DNA of 64,000 nucleotides from JANELJ01 sp024511395. Its GTDB lineage: Bacteria; Pseudomonadota; Gammaproteobacteria; GRL18. How positions within the stretch are numbered: the stretch's first letter is position 1; each line of letters starts with the position of its first letter. A model generated the notes under the pieces. It saw nothing but the letters and a program-made list of their open reading frames with translations. It was not told the DNA's origin and ran no database searches. Below are positions 17,712 through 27,335 of this stretch, in pieces. Where the stretch lies: assembly GCA_963681975.1 (NCBI GenBank), contig OY820613.1, forward strand, positions 3,596,001 through 3,660,000, given 5' to 3'. The position numbers and the translations under genes are program-made.

Positions 17712-18380
17712 TCATTTAAAAAAGATAATAAAAATCGTTACAGGTGAACATATTAAAGTCGGGCTGCTTAATGGCAATATTGGTTATGCCCAGGCTGAAT
17801 AGCAAAATAATGAATATATTGAACTGACGGTTAAACTGACAGAACAACCTCCTGTTGCATTGAATGTACATTTGGTACTGGCTCTGCCGCGACCCAAAAT
17901 GCTAAAACGGATTTTTCAGACCATCAGTGCCATGGGTGTAAAACAGTTAAGCCTGATCCACAGTGCCAGAGTTGAAAAAAGCTATTGGCAAACGCCTTGG
18001 CTGCAGGACGATAAAATGAACCAGCATCTGATCCTGGGTCTGGAGTAGGCACAGGATACCATATTTTACCCCAGGTTGATTTTTACCAGCGCTTTAAACC
18101 CTTTGTAGAAGATGTTCTGCCGGGACTGGCAACCGGTCGGCAGGCAATAGTAGCACATCCCGGGCAAGGAGATTTTTGTTTACAGCAGGTAAACAGACAA
18201 CAGCCTACCATTCTGGCCATTGGCCCCGAAGGCGGCTTTAGTGACTACGAAGTCAATAAATTTACTCAGGCCGGTTTTAACCAATGTCAGATGGGTGAGC
18301 GGATTTTAAGAGTGGAAAATACCATCTCGGTTTTACTGGGACATTTGTTGTATCAAAGGACAAGAGATAAGACAGGATAG
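17712..18380 (+). pseudogene. rsmE: 16S rRNA m3U1498 methyltransferase remnant
   Basis: Translation across frames gives a nearly full RsmE: EHIKVGLLNGNIGYAQAE, VALNVHLVLALPRPKMLKRI, SAMGVKQLSLIHSARVEKSYW, then the SPOUT C-terminus AIGPEGGFSDYEV and MGERILRVENT. It is interrupted by TAG after AQAE, by TAG after HLILGLE, and by a frameshift near 18060, and its N-terminal domain is cut by the adjoining element. RsmE methylates U1498 in 16S rRNA; it is non-essential in E. coli. Stop at 18378-18380. Confidence 0.9.
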
Positions 18381-18389
18381 AATTAAAAA

Positions 18390-18713
18390 ATGTATCAGAT
18401 AAAAATATTAATTATCAATTTTTCTCAATGGCTCTACCCCTGGCTGGGAGAAATTACCATGGCCATTATGGCCACCCTGCTGGTGATCTATGGCCACAGT
18501 ATTAACCGACTGGTAAAAAAACAAACCAGCGGTATGCACTTTATCTTTCGCACCCTGATTTTTATTTTATTGTGTACCTTCGGCTATGGTGTCGTTTTAA
18601 TCTACGTCACCCCAATACTCAGCCAATTGCTAGCCGGAGTCGGGATGATTTACCTAGGGCCTTTGATTGTTGGGATATTTATTATGCTGGGGGTGCTTGC
18701 GGAAAAGGGATAA
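18390..18713 (+). CDS. DUF3392-type membrane protein
   Basis: 107 residues with three likely transmembrane helices: about 18-34 (LGEITMAIMATLLVIYG), 51-72 (FRTLIFILLCTFGYGVVLI) and 78-103. The length and the pattern of a central basic stretch (NRLVKKQTSG) agree with the DUF3392 family of gammaproteobacterial inner-membrane proteins, for which I know no function. It begins 10 bases after the rsmE remnant and ends directly at a perfect palindrome. Confidence 0.75.
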   Translation: MYQIKILIINFSQWLYPWLGEITMAIMATLLVIYGHSINRLVKKQTSGMHFIFRTLIFILLCTFGYGVVLIYVTPILSQLLAGVGMIYLGPLIVGIFIMLGVLAEKG

Positions 18714-18741
18714 GAGCAGCGTTCAGCGCTGAACGCTGCTC
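18714..18741. terminator. 28-bp perfect palindrome between convergent stop codons
   Basis: The palindrome (half-site GAGCAGCGTTCAGC) begins right after the TAA of the DUF3392 gene (18711-18713) and ends right before the complement of the yrfG stop (18742-18744). It would fold identically in both transcripts. No T-run follows on either side. Confidence 0.75.
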
Positions 18742-19392
18742 CTACGGCATTATCTCCTCAAATGAATGAATCGCCCGAAACTCCCCCACATCCTTAATAT
18801 CCGCCTTGCTGTCAGGCTTATAAATCGCCATTAAATGTCCAATGCCGTATTCTCTGGCGGAACGCAGGGCTGTGAGATTATCGTCAATTAACAGGGTGCG
18901 GGCGGGGTCGTATTTTTCTATTGCGGCGAGCTTTTCCCAGAAGCTAACTTCTTCCTTGGGCAGACCCAGTTCATGGGCGCTGATAATTTTATCCAGCAGT
19001 CCGGCCAAGGGGGTGTTTTTCATTTTCAGAGCCAGGCTTTTCTGATGGGCATTAGTAACTAGAACACGGCGTTTTCCCTGTTGAGCCAGGCGTTCTAGGA
19101 AATCTGTAACATAAGGTTGTACCTGGAACAGATGCTGGACTTCTTCTTTAAGCAGGGCAATATCCAGACCCAGTTCATGGGTCCAGTAATCGACGCAATA
19201 CCAGTTAATGGTGCCTTCAATGGAACGAAAGCGGGGAATGAGTTCATCCAGAGCCTGCTCTTTGGTCAGGCCGTTTTTTTCAGCATAACGTCTGGGGACA
19301 TGATCCAGCCAGAAATGATTATCAAAATGGAGATCCAGCAAAGTGCCGTCCATGTCCAGAAATACGCTGTCAATTTCACTCCAGTCCAACAT
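18742..19392 (-). CDS. yrfG: GMP/IMP nucleotidase, HAD family
   Basis: 216 residues of the HAD superfamily. Motif I is DMDGTLLDL at about residues 13-21 and begins with the nucleophile Asp; motif II is VTNA (LVTNAHQKS) and the metal-binding motif is LIDDNLTALRSA. The FWLDHVPRRYAEKNG cap segment is typical of YrfG, which dephosphorylates GMP and IMP. In many Gammaproteobacteria yrfG lies next to nudE and cysQ, as here, although an IS5 copy now separates it from nudE. Confidence 0.88.
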   Translation of the reverse strand: MLDWSEIDSVFLDMDGTLLDLHFDNHFWLDHVPRRYAEKNGLTKEQALDELIPRFRSIEGTINWYCVDYWTHELGLDIALLKEEVQHLFQVQPYVTDFLERLAQQGKRRVLVTNAHQKSLALKMKNTPLAGLLDKIISAHELGLPKEEVSFWEKLAAIEKYDPARTLLIDDNLTALRSAREYGIGHLMAIYKPDSKADIKDVGEFRAIHSFEEIMP

Positions 19393-19598
19393 TGGCTGTT
19401 CCTGTTTTCCATATAAAAAAACTGCTATTATAACATTGAGTAAGTGCTCAGTATAACCCGGAATGGTTTAGAGTGACTGTACTTAGTCACGATCGGATAC
19501 ATGATATAATTACAACATTCAATCAACTATATATACCACTATTTTATGGATTGAATACATCGTTAAAAAAATGAGTCAAAACTTCAGCATACTAAAAA
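19393..19598. other. Divergent intergenic region yrfG/nudE, left part
   Basis: About 200 AT-rich bases. It probably carries the yrfG promoter and formerly the nudE promoter, which is now 1.5 kb from nudE because of the IS5 insertion at the TAAAAA at 19593-19598. Nothing else seen. Confidence 0.4.
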
Positions 19599-21096
19599 GT
19601 CTGCCCTGAATAAAACATAGTGCATTGATTTATAAAGAAATATTTCTTGATTATGGGTGTTAAATTTGCAGGTTTTTGGTAAAATAAGCCTTATTACCTT
19701 GCAAATTTCCAGACCAGAATGAAGCCAGAGAAACAGCCAAAAATACCTCAGGAAGACCTGTTCAGGATGCGCCTTGAAAACATGCTGGACATAAACCATG
19801 AGTTGATTAAGTTATCAAAACACATAGATTGGGAAAGTCCTGATAAAGAATGGGGCGCTCTGTTTGTATCCACTAAAGGTGCTCCTGCCATACGCACTCG
19901 ATTGATTGCAGGATTGCATTACCTGAAACACCTGCATGATTTATCGGATGAACAGGTAGTAAAAGGCTGGACAGAAAATCCGTACTGGCAGTATTTCTGT
20001 GGTGAAGAATACTTTCAGCATAAAATGCCTATACACCCTGTGACCATGACCAAATGGCGTAACCGGCCGGGTAAATCAGGCAGTGAAAAATTACTGATTG
20101 AAACCATTAAAGCCGGACTAAAGAGTAAAACCATAAAGCCCGGCAGTTTAAAGAAAGTCACGGTAGATACTACCGTACAGGAAAAGAACATCGCTTTTCC
20201 AACCGATTCAAAGCTCCTGAACAAAGCCAGAGAAAACCTGGTTAAACTGTCCAAAGAGCACGGTATTAAACTGCGTCAGAACTATAATCGGGTTGGGCCG
20301 CAATATGTACTAATGGCCAGTCGTTATGCTCATGCAAAACAGTTTAAACGCATGAAGAAAATGAACAATAAACTGAAATCCCGTTTAGGTCGTGTTAAAC
20401 GGGATATTGAACGACAACTGCCCAACTATTCTGTTGATATTCAGTCTCTGTTTGAAGTAGCTCTAAAACAGGCTCAGAAACTGATTGAGCAGGAGCAGCA
20501 CAGTAAAAACAAGCTTTACAGTTTACATGCACCGGAAGTCGAGTGTATCAGTAAAGGCAAAGCTCATAAGCCTTATGAATTTGGAGTTAAAACCAGTATC
20601 GCGGTAACTAACAAGGAAGGCTTTGTTATTGGTGCTCAAAGTTGTCCGGGCAATCCTTATGATGGACACACTCTACTGCCACAACTGGAACAGATAAAAC
20701 AGTTTACAGCCGTACAACCGGAACACTGCTTTGTTGACCGGGGTTATCGTGGACATGAAGTAAAAGACACTAAAGTTTTTATCTCAGGTCAGAAGCGAGG
20801 CGTTACCCGAAGTATTAAAAAGGCATTAAAACGGCGCAGTGCGATTGAGCCTGAAATCGGTCATATGAAAAACGATGGCCGTTTAGACCGCTGCTACCTC
20901 AAAGGTGCAGTCGGTGATGCCATTAATGTGGTTATGGTAGCCGCTGGACATAACTTAAGAAAGATCCTCAATAAGCTCCGGCTTTTGTGGCTCAAAATTA
21001 TTTCCGGTTTGATGGGGTCTTTTATCAAACCAGAACAATCAGCTGCTTTAAACCTGGCTTGATGTCAGGCTTAAAACGGTATTATTCAGGTTGAAC
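19599..21096 (+). mobile_element. IS5-family element, copy 5
   Basis: Complete, 1498 bp, flanked by the direct repeat TAAAAA (19593-19598 and 21097-21102). The orientation is the same as nudE, so outward transcription or the end motif CAGG could influence nudE. Confidence 0.94.
19719..21062 (+). CDS. IS5-family DDE transposase (intact)
   Basis: 447 residues with Asp150, Asp340 and Glu377. It differs from the 8143-9486 copy at few positions, one being His337 in PEHCFVDRGY, close to the second catalytic Asp. Confidence 0.92.
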   Translation: MKPEKQPKIPQEDLFRMRLENMLDINHELIKLSKHIDWESPDKEWGALFVSTKGAPAIRTRLIAGLHYLKHLHDLSDEQVVKGWTENPYWQYFCGEEYFQHKMPIHPVTMTKWRNRPGKSGSEKLLIETIKAGLKSKTIKPGSLKKVTVDTTVQEKNIAFPTDSKLLNKARENLVKLSKEHGIKLRQNYNRVGPQYVLMASRYAHAKQFKRMKKMNNKLKSRLGRVKRDIERQLPNYSVDIQSLFEVALKQAQKLIEQEQHSKNKLYSLHAPEVECISKGKAHKPYEFGVKTSIAVTNKEGFVIGAQSCPGNPYDGHTLLPQLEQIKQFTAVQPEHCFVDRGYRGHEVKDTKVFISGQKRGVTRSIKKALKRRSAIEPEIGHMKNDGRLDRCYLKGAVGDAINVVMVAAGHNLRKILNKLRLLWLKIISGLMGSFIKPEQSAALNLA

Positions 21097-21111
21097 TAAA
21101 AAGGTTTTTTA

Positions 21112-21663
21112 GTGACCGATAAACTACCCAGGATAACAGCCAGCAAGATTATTGCAAAAAGCCGTTTGTTTCAGATTGAGCAAATGGAGATTACCTTCAG
21201 TAATGGTAATGAGGTTGAATATGAGCGGCTGAAAGGCTCCAGCCGCGGTGGGGTGCTGGTAGTGGCCCTTAAAGATCTGCAAACCGTTTATATGATTCGG
21301 GAATACAGTGCCGGTGTAGAACGTTATGAGCTGATGTTTCCCAAGGGACGTATAGAAAGTGATGAACCCATTGAAGAAGCGGCTAACCGGGAATTACAGG
21401 AAGAAATTGGTTTTGCGGCCCGCAAGCTGACCCATATTAAATCCATGACCCTGGCGCCCGGTTATATGGGCCACCTGACGCATGTGGTACTGGCAGAAGA
21501 GCTATATCCGGCACAGCTGGATGGTGATGAGCCGGAACCGCTGGAGGTGACTACCTGGCCGATTGCAGAATTTGAACAGCTGGCTATGCAGAATGATGTT
21601 ACAGAAGCCCGTACTATTGCTGCAGCCTTTATTGTCCGTAGTGTGCTGGAACAGCGAGACTGA
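21112..21663 (+). CDS. nudE: ADP compounds hydrolase NudE
   Basis: 183 residues, Nudix hydrolase. The Nudix box spans residues 79-101: Gly79, Glu85, then RELQEEIGF with Arg93 and the metal-binding glutamates. NudE cleaves ADP-ribose, NADH and Ap3A. The start is a GTG; AAAAAGG lies 9-15 bases upstream and survived the IS5 insertion because it overlaps the target duplication, but any promoter further upstream has been displaced. It is followed two bases later by cysQ, so the two form an operon. Confidence 0.9.
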   Translation: MTDKLPRITASKIIAKSRLFQIEQMEITFSNGNEVEYERLKGSSRGGVLVVALKDLQTVYMIREYSAGVERYELMFPKGRIESDEPIEEAANRELQEEIGFAARKLTHIKSMTLAPGYMGHLTHVVLAEELYPAQLDGDEPEPLEVTTWPIAEFEQLAMQNDVTEARTIAAAFIVRSVLEQRD

Positions 21664-21665
21664 TT

Positions 21666-22538
21666 ATGTCTGAACCTGACCGTTCTAAAAAAACTCAATA
21701 TTCAGAACCGGAACTTTCGGAGGGTTTAAAAATTGCCTTAAGAAACTGGATGCCTGAGGTTATTGAGTTAATGCGCGATGTGGGACAGAGTATTCTGGAA
21801 ATTTACCGTTCCAGTTTTCAGGTGAATAATAAAAAAGACAATACCCCGGTGACCTGTGCTGATCTGGCTGCTAATGAGCAGATTGTAAAAAGCCTGTCCT
21901 TATTAACCCCGGATATTCCTGTTCTGTCTGAAGAGTCAGATGAAGTGGATTTTGCCCGGAGACAAAGCTGGGAAACCTACTGGCTGGTGGATCCGCTGGA
22001 CGGCACCCGGGCCTTTATTGAACGCAGCGGGGAATTCAGTATTAATATCGCCCTGATCCGCCGGCACTATCCCGTTATTGGTGTGGTGTACAGCCCGGTA
22101 CGGCAGGTCTGTTATTATGCCTGCGTACAGAATGGTGCCTTCAGGTTGGAAAATAATGATGAGGCCAGACCGCTGCATGTCAGAGAACATTGCCCTGAAT
22201 ACCCCATGATAGCCGGTACCCGTTCTTCCCGCAGTCCGGCATTGCTGGCCTATCTGAAAAATATAGAGAAGCATTTTAAGGGCTATGGCATGACGTTTCT
22301 GGGTAGTTCACTAAAATCCTGTCTGATAGCAGAAGGCAAGGCCGATCTTTATGTCCGCCTGGGCCCGACTTCAGAATGGGACACGGCTGCCGCACAGTGC
22401 ATTGTCGAAGAAGCCGGCGGCCGGATTACAGATCTGCAGATGCAGCGTCTGAGTTACAATAATAAGGATTCCCTACTAAACCCCCATTTTTTTGTCTTTG
22501 GCGATAAAACCATCCACTGGGAACAATTCCTTCCCTGA
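21666..22538 (+). CDS. cysQ: 3'(2'),5'-bisphosphate nucleotidase CysQ
   Basis: 290 residues of the inositol monophosphatase fold. It hydrolyses PAP/PAPS, the by-product of sulfate activation and assimilation. Metal-binding motifs are LSEESDEV (residues about 87-94), DPLDGTRAFI at 109-118 and WDTAAAQ at 238-244. The N-terminus is about 25-30 residues longer than E. coli CysQ, so an internal start is possible. It lies two bases after nudE in an apparent operon. Confidence 0.92.
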   Translation: MSEPDRSKKTQYSEPELSEGLKIALRNWMPEVIELMRDVGQSILEIYRSSFQVNNKKDNTPVTCADLAANEQIVKSLSLLTPDIPVLSEESDEVDFARRQSWETYWLVDPLDGTRAFIERSGEFSINIALIRRHYPVIGVVYSPVRQVCYYACVQNGAFRLENNDEARPLHVREHCPEYPMIAGTRSSRSPALLAYLKNIEKHFKGYGMTFLGSSLKSCLIAEGKADLYVRLGPTSEWDTAAAQCIVEEAGGRITDLQMQRLSYNNKDSLLNPHFFVFGDKTIHWEQFLP

Positions 22539-22592
22539 AGCAGAAATTCTTGATCAACTAAAACCTGTCACCTAAGACCTGCTTCCTGTCTC

Positions 22593-23555
22593 TTAAAACT
22601 CAATATATGCAAACACCTCATCCCCGGCACTGACGTCACTCATACGGATCTTCAGCTGCAGGTTATTATAGGAGTCGGCATATTACAGAGCGGTTTTAAC
22701 ATCAATGGTGCCGGCCTTATACATTTTGTATAGTACTTCATCAAAGGTCGCCATACCGTATTTGGCTCCCTGTTCCATGGCTTCAGGCAGTTTTTCCAGT
22801 TTACCTTGCTGCAGAATCTTAGTGACATAGGGTGTATTAATCAGTACTTCCACGGCAGGGTAGAGATTACCGTCCTTTCCGGGGATCAGGTGTTGAGAAA
22901 TAATGGCACGCAGGTTTCTGGATAAATCTTCGGATAACTGGCGGTGGGAATTTTTAGGGAAAAAGTTGAAAATACGATCCAGAGACTGCAGAGCATTACT
23001 GTAGTTCAGGGTATCCAGACCGACTTCCCGCTGATTAACAATGGCTTTTTTATGGGAATGAATAAATTCCACTAGATCTTCAATGGTCAGGATATGACCG
23101 CCAATATTGGTATTTCGATAACCGATCATGGCCGCCAGCGAGGTGGACTTGCCTGAACCGGTAGCACCGGCCACTATTACCAGGCCGTTTTTATGAGCCA
23201 CCAGGTCATTCAGAATAGGCGACAGGTTAATATCTGAAACCTTGGGAATTTCAGTTTTAATATGACGGATAACAAGGGCAATATCACCACGCTGACGAAA
23301 AGCATTAGCACGAAAACGGCCAATTTCAGGCAGAGAAATGGCAAAATTCAGCTCCAGAGTATCATGGAATTCCTGTAGTTTTTCTTCATCCACCAGATTA
23401 AATAAAATAGCCTGAACCTGTTCCGATGTGAATTTCTGTTTACTGACCGGGTGCAGTTTTCCCATTACCTTCATGGAAACATTGGCATGGGTACTGAAAA
23501 ACAGGTCAGATGCTCCTTCATCCACCATTAACTGGAGAAATTTGCTTATATCTAT
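22593..23555 (-). pseudogene. pilU: Twitching motility ATPase PilU, decayed
   Basis: The frame 22683-23528 encodes a PilT/PilU-type retraction ATPase with MVDEGASDLFFST at the start and the Walker A box GATGSGKST. Three defects are visible. About 45 residues are deleted in frame between LNYSNAL and QSLDRIFNFFP, removing the Walker B and His-box region. A TAA follows VKTAL, after which the same frame continues with the normal PilU tail YADSYNNLQLKIRMSDVSAGD to a TAA at 22593-22595. The codon expected to be the start, before DISKFLQLMV, reads ATA. Loss of PilU function in type IV pilus twitching is inferred. Confidence 0.85.
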
Positions 23556-24694
23556 TGCAAGATACCTTCATTAACTGTGTATATGAGTTTTTGGTTTTTA
23601 TTATTTAGTCCGATCTGAGCAAATCATAGCACATTGATTTATAAGGAAACATTGCTTGATTATGGGTGTTAAATTTGCAGGTTTTTGGTAAAATAAGCCT
23701 TATTACCTTGCAAATTTCCAGACTAAAATGAAGCCAGAGAAACAGCCAAAAATACCTCAGGAAGACCTGTTCAGGATGCGTCTTGAAAACATGCTGGACA
23801 TAAAACATGAGTTGATTAAGTTACCAAAACACATAGACCGGGAAAGTCCTGATAAAGAATGGGGTGCTCTGTTTGTATCCACTAAAGGTGCTCCTGCCAT
23901 ACGCACTCGATTGATTGCAGGATTGCATTACCTGAAACACCTGCATGATTTATCGGATGAACAGGTAGTAAAAGGCTGGACAGAAAATCCGTACTGGCAG
24001 TATTTCTGTGGTGAAGAATACTTTCAGCATAAAATGCCTATACACCCTGTGACCATGACCAAATGGCGTAACCGGCCGGGTAAATCAGGCAGTGAAAAAT
24101 TACTGATTGAAACTATTAAAGCCGGACTAAAGAGTAAAACCATAAAGCCCGGCAGTTTAAAGAAAGTCACGGTAGATACTACCGTACAGGAAAAGAACAT
24201 CGCTTTTCCAACCGATTCAAAGCTCCTGAACAAAGCCAGAGAAAACCTGGTTAAACTGTCCAAAGAGCACGGTATTAAACTGCGCCAGAACTATAATCGG
24301 GTTGGGCCGCAATATATACTAATGGCCAGTCGTTATGCACATGCAAAACAGTTTAAACGCATGAAGAAAATGAACAATAAACTGAAATCCCGTTTAGGTC
24401 GTGTTAAACGGGATATTGAACGACAACTGCCCAACTATTCTGTTGATATTCAGTCTCTGTTTGAAGTAGCTCTAAAACAGGCTCAGAAACTGATTGAGCA
24501 GGAGCAGCACAGTAAGAACAAGCTTTACAGTTTACATGCACCGGAAGTCGAGTGTATCAGTAAAGGCAAAGTTCATAAGCCTTATGAATTTGGAGTTAAA
24601 GCCAGTATCGCGGTAACCAACAAGGAAGGCTTTGTTATTGGTGCTCAAAGCTGTCCGGGCAATCGTATACGTCAAAACTTCCCACATTGACGGA

Positions 24695-25996
24695 TCATTC
24701 CACTTTATTTAAAGGCTGAATTGTTTGCACCAGAGAATATAAAATGGCACTGGCATCAGCACCCCTTGGGTTTTGATTCATCACCCAGTTTTTTCGGCCG
24801 ATCACAAAAGGTTTGATCCGCTGCTCTGCAGTATTATTATCAATCTGTAAATTGCCATCCTCAAGATAGATGGTCAGATAGTTCCATTGATTGATCACAT
24901 AACGGATCGCCACACCCAGCTTGCTGTCTTTGGTTGTTTTAGAGACTTTATCATCACACCACTGTTTAAAGTCATCCAGTAAGGGTTTGCTTTTTTCCTG
25001 ACGAATAAGATAGCGTTGTTCAGCATTGAGGTATTTTATTTGTTTTTCAATTGCATACAACTTAGCTATTTTGCTGATAGCCATCTGTACCATGCCCGGC
25101 TTTTTCTGTTTGTCTTTGGGCAATGCTTTTAAGGCATCGTGGAATTTACGCCGGACATGCGCCATGCATCCCAGCAAGATAACATCACTGTCGTCACCGT
25201 CAAAGATATGATAACCAGGGAAACTATCTGTTTGCAGATAGCCCGGGAATCCCGTTAAAAATGCTTTAGCATGCTGACCAGCACAGGTGGGCTGATACTC
25301 ATACAAAACAACGGGGTACTCGGGGGCATAGTCCCCACTTTGATAAAGCCACATATAAGACTTCGAGGTGTTCTCACGGCCATCATTGATCACCCGCAAA
25401 GTAGTTTCATCTGCCTGGATAATTTTCTGTATAATGAGGTAGTACAGGAGTCGATTATAGAAAGGCTTAAGCAATTCAGCTGATTTGAGCACCCAGTTGG
25501 ACATGCTGGCTCTGGAAATATCAATCTTATAGCGGTTGAATATTGCTTCCTGTCGATAGAGTGGCAAACTATCCAGAAACCTGGAAACAATGATATAGAC
25601 CAGTAAACTGGGTGAGGCAATACTTCCGGGAATGGGTTGTGCGGGTTTGGCCGCTATCTTAATACCTTCTTCACAAGCACGACACGCGTATTTTACCTGA
25701 ACATGTTCAACCACATAAACCTGAGCCGGAATGATTTCCAGTTGCTCTGACTCGGATAATTTATGACGAATCACTTTACGAGGCAAGTCTTTTGGTAAAG
25801 GCTTACGACCGGGCTTTTTACGCTCATAAGTGATGGTTTCACGGGCTTCTGGCTCAGCTTCGTCTGCCAGCGTTTCAGCCTCATTAAAGAAGTCAGGATG
25901 AGGCTCTTTTTCACTGGAAGATCCAAACTGTTTGTGTTGTAACAGGCGAAACTGCTCTTCATTCCAGCTCACTTTTGACTGGAGTTCAAGCACCAT
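24695..25996 (-). CDS. tnpC: IS66 TnpC transposase, C-terminally short
   Basis: 433 residues. It shows the coiled N-terminal segment and FGSSSEK, the zinc-ribbon region with CxxC (ACRACEEG), the DDE domain with IIQADETTLRVI and GCMAHVRRKF, and DNNTAEQRIKPFVIGRKNW near the C-terminus. It ends at QPLNKVE, about 30-40 residues before the usual IS66_C end. The in-frame codons upstream of the annotated ATG read LPEDTPALQN, which looks like genuine TnpC, so the native start may be lost. Activity is doubtful. Confidence 0.85.
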   Translation of the reverse strand: MVLELQSKVSWNEEQFRLLQHKQFGSSSEKEPHPDFFNEAETLADEAEPEARETITYERKKPGRKPLPKDLPRKVIRHKLSESEQLEIIPAQVYVVEHVQVKYACRACEEGIKIAAKPAQPIPGSIASPSLLVYIIVSRFLDSLPLYRQEAIFNRYKIDISRASMSNWVLKSAELLKPFYNRLLYYLIIQKIIQADETTLRVINDGRENTSKSYMWLYQSGDYAPEYPVVLYEYQPTCAGQHAKAFLTGFPGYLQTDSFPGYHIFDGDDSDVILLGCMAHVRRKFHDALKALPKDKQKKPGMVQMAISKIAKLYAIEKQIKYLNAEQRYLIRQEKSKPLLDDFKQWCDDKVSKTTKDSKLGVAIRYVINQWNYLTIYLEDGNLQIDNNTAEQRIKPFVIGRKNWVMNQNPRGADASAILYSLVQTIQPLNKVE

Positions 25997-26119
25997 ATTC
26001 TGCAGTGCGGGGGTGTCTTCTGGTAGTATTTTATCGCTTGAACTCCAGTCTTTATTATACTAAAAAACAGCATTAAATTCTTGGTTTTATTCTATTTTAT
26101 TCAAGCATTTAATGCTGTT

Positions 26120-26476
26120 TCAGTTGTTTTTCAGACCATGAATTTCAGGATGGGCATGGCACTGTGTATAGGATAAACCATCCAGTAACCATTGTAATTC
26201 TCGCAGGGTTAATGAGAGTGTTTGTGGGTCTTTTTCACTCGGCCACTGAAACTTGCCTTTTTCCAGGGTGTGGTTGTAAAGCCAGAAACCATTACGTCCC
26301 CAATAGAGAATTTTGAGCTTATCCCTTTGGCGGTTACAAAAAACAAAAACACTGCCATCAAAGGGAGCATGCTCCAATTGTTCTGAAACAAGCAGTGATA
26401 ATCCCGGCGTGGCTTTTCTCATATCGGTGACACCAGAAACCAGATACACCTGATTGACAGGGATACCATTTATCAT
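26120..26476 (-). CDS. tnpB: IS66 accessory protein TnpB
   Basis: 118 residues with the IS66 Orf2 hallmarks VYLVSGVTDMRKATPGLSLLV, VFVFCNRQRDKLKILYWGRNGFWLY and KGKFQWPS. TnpB is required with TnpA and TnpC for IS66 transposition; its molecular role is unknown. It appears intact and overlaps the end of the tnpA frame by four bases. Confidence 0.92.
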   Translation of the reverse strand: MINGIPVNQVYLVSGVTDMRKATPGLSLLVSEQLEHAPFDGSVFVFCNRQRDKLKILYWGRNGFWLYNHTLEKGKFQWPSEKDPQTLSLTLRELQWLLDGLSYTQCHAHPEIHGLKNN

Positions 26477-26797
26477 GAAACAGTCCTGAGTAATTCCAGG
26501 ACAGGCTTTATCTGATTTAGATCCGTATCAGAATTAATTTCCAGACTAAAACCATTAGTGTGGCTTATTTTGACGGTACCAGCATTGATGGACTTAGCCA
26601 GCAGGTTATGGAATAAACTGACTTTTGCTACTGTCTGTTTTAGATGGCGTAACATACCCCAGTTTCTTACGATAATAGCTAAAAATATGAGTGGGGATAT
26701 TATGTTGTTGACAATAGGTTGCCTGACTTAATTTACTGACCTGGCTCGCCTCGATGTGAAGCTTCATCGAAGTATCTTTTGAATTGGCTGGGGTCAT
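26473..26797 (-). pseudogene. tnpA: IS66 TnpA, frameshifted
   Basis: Two overlapping frames cover the gene: 26606-26797 encodes the helix-turn-helix part (SKLSQATYCQQHNIPTHIFSYYRKKLG), and 26473-26655 encodes the C-terminal part (NAGTVKISHTNGFSLEINSDTDLNQI). A shift near FIP/NLLAKS is needed to join them. IS66 TnpA is normally one frame, so this is probably a mutation. Confidence 0.75.
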
Positions 26798-27335
26798 TTA
26801 TCTCTCCGGATTGTGAATTGAAGATCATAGTCTGACCGGTTTGAGATAATTTTTGAAGGTGGGTTTTATTTGACGGTTACGGGCAATCCTTATGATGGAC
26901 ACACTCTACTGCCACAACTGGAACAGATAAAACAGTTTACAGCCGTACAACCGGAACAATGCTTTGTTGACCGGGGTTATCATGGACATGAAGTAAAAGA
27001 TACGAAAGTTTTTATCTCAGGTCAGAAGCGAGGCGTTACCCGAAGTATTAAAAAGGCATTAAAACGGCGCAGTGCGATTGAGCCTGAAATCGGTCATATG
27101 AAAAACGATGGCCGTTTAGATCGCTGCTACCTCAAAGGTGCAGTCGGTGATGCCATTAATGTGGTTATGGTAGCCGCTGGACATAACTTAAGAAAGCTCC
27201 TCAATAAGCTCCGGCTTTTGTGGCTCAAAATTATTTCCGGTTTGATGGGGTCTTTTATCAAACCGGGGCAATCAGCTGCTTTAAACCTGGCTTGATGTCA
27301 GGCTTAAAACGGTATTATTCAGGTTGAACTATTTA

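Larger units (their letters stand above)
24665..26880 (-). mobile_element. IS66-family element
   Basis: 2216 bp with terminal inverted repeats GTATACGTCAAA and, on the other strand, GTAACCGTCAAA, flanked by the 8-bp direct repeat GGGCAATC (24657-24664 and 26881-26888), the duplication size known for IS66. It contains the tnpA-tnpB-tnpC gene order on the minus strand. Confidence 0.95.
23728..27295 (+). pseudogene. IS5-family transposase split by IS66
   Basis: The N-terminal 313 or so codons (23728-24664) are followed by IS66 and the remainder resumes at 26881-27295. Frame is continuous across the 8-bp target duplication. The N-terminal half keeps Asp150; Asp340 and Glu377 lie in the distal half, so neither part can work alone. 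Confidence 0.93.
23608..27329 (+). mobile_element. IS5-family element, copy 6 (split by IS66)
   Basis: Left end at 23608 after TATTTA, right end at 27329 before TATTTA. It is interrupted by an IS66 element at 24665-26880; joining the two halves across the duplicated GGGCAATC restores a 1498-bp element. Confidence 0.93.
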
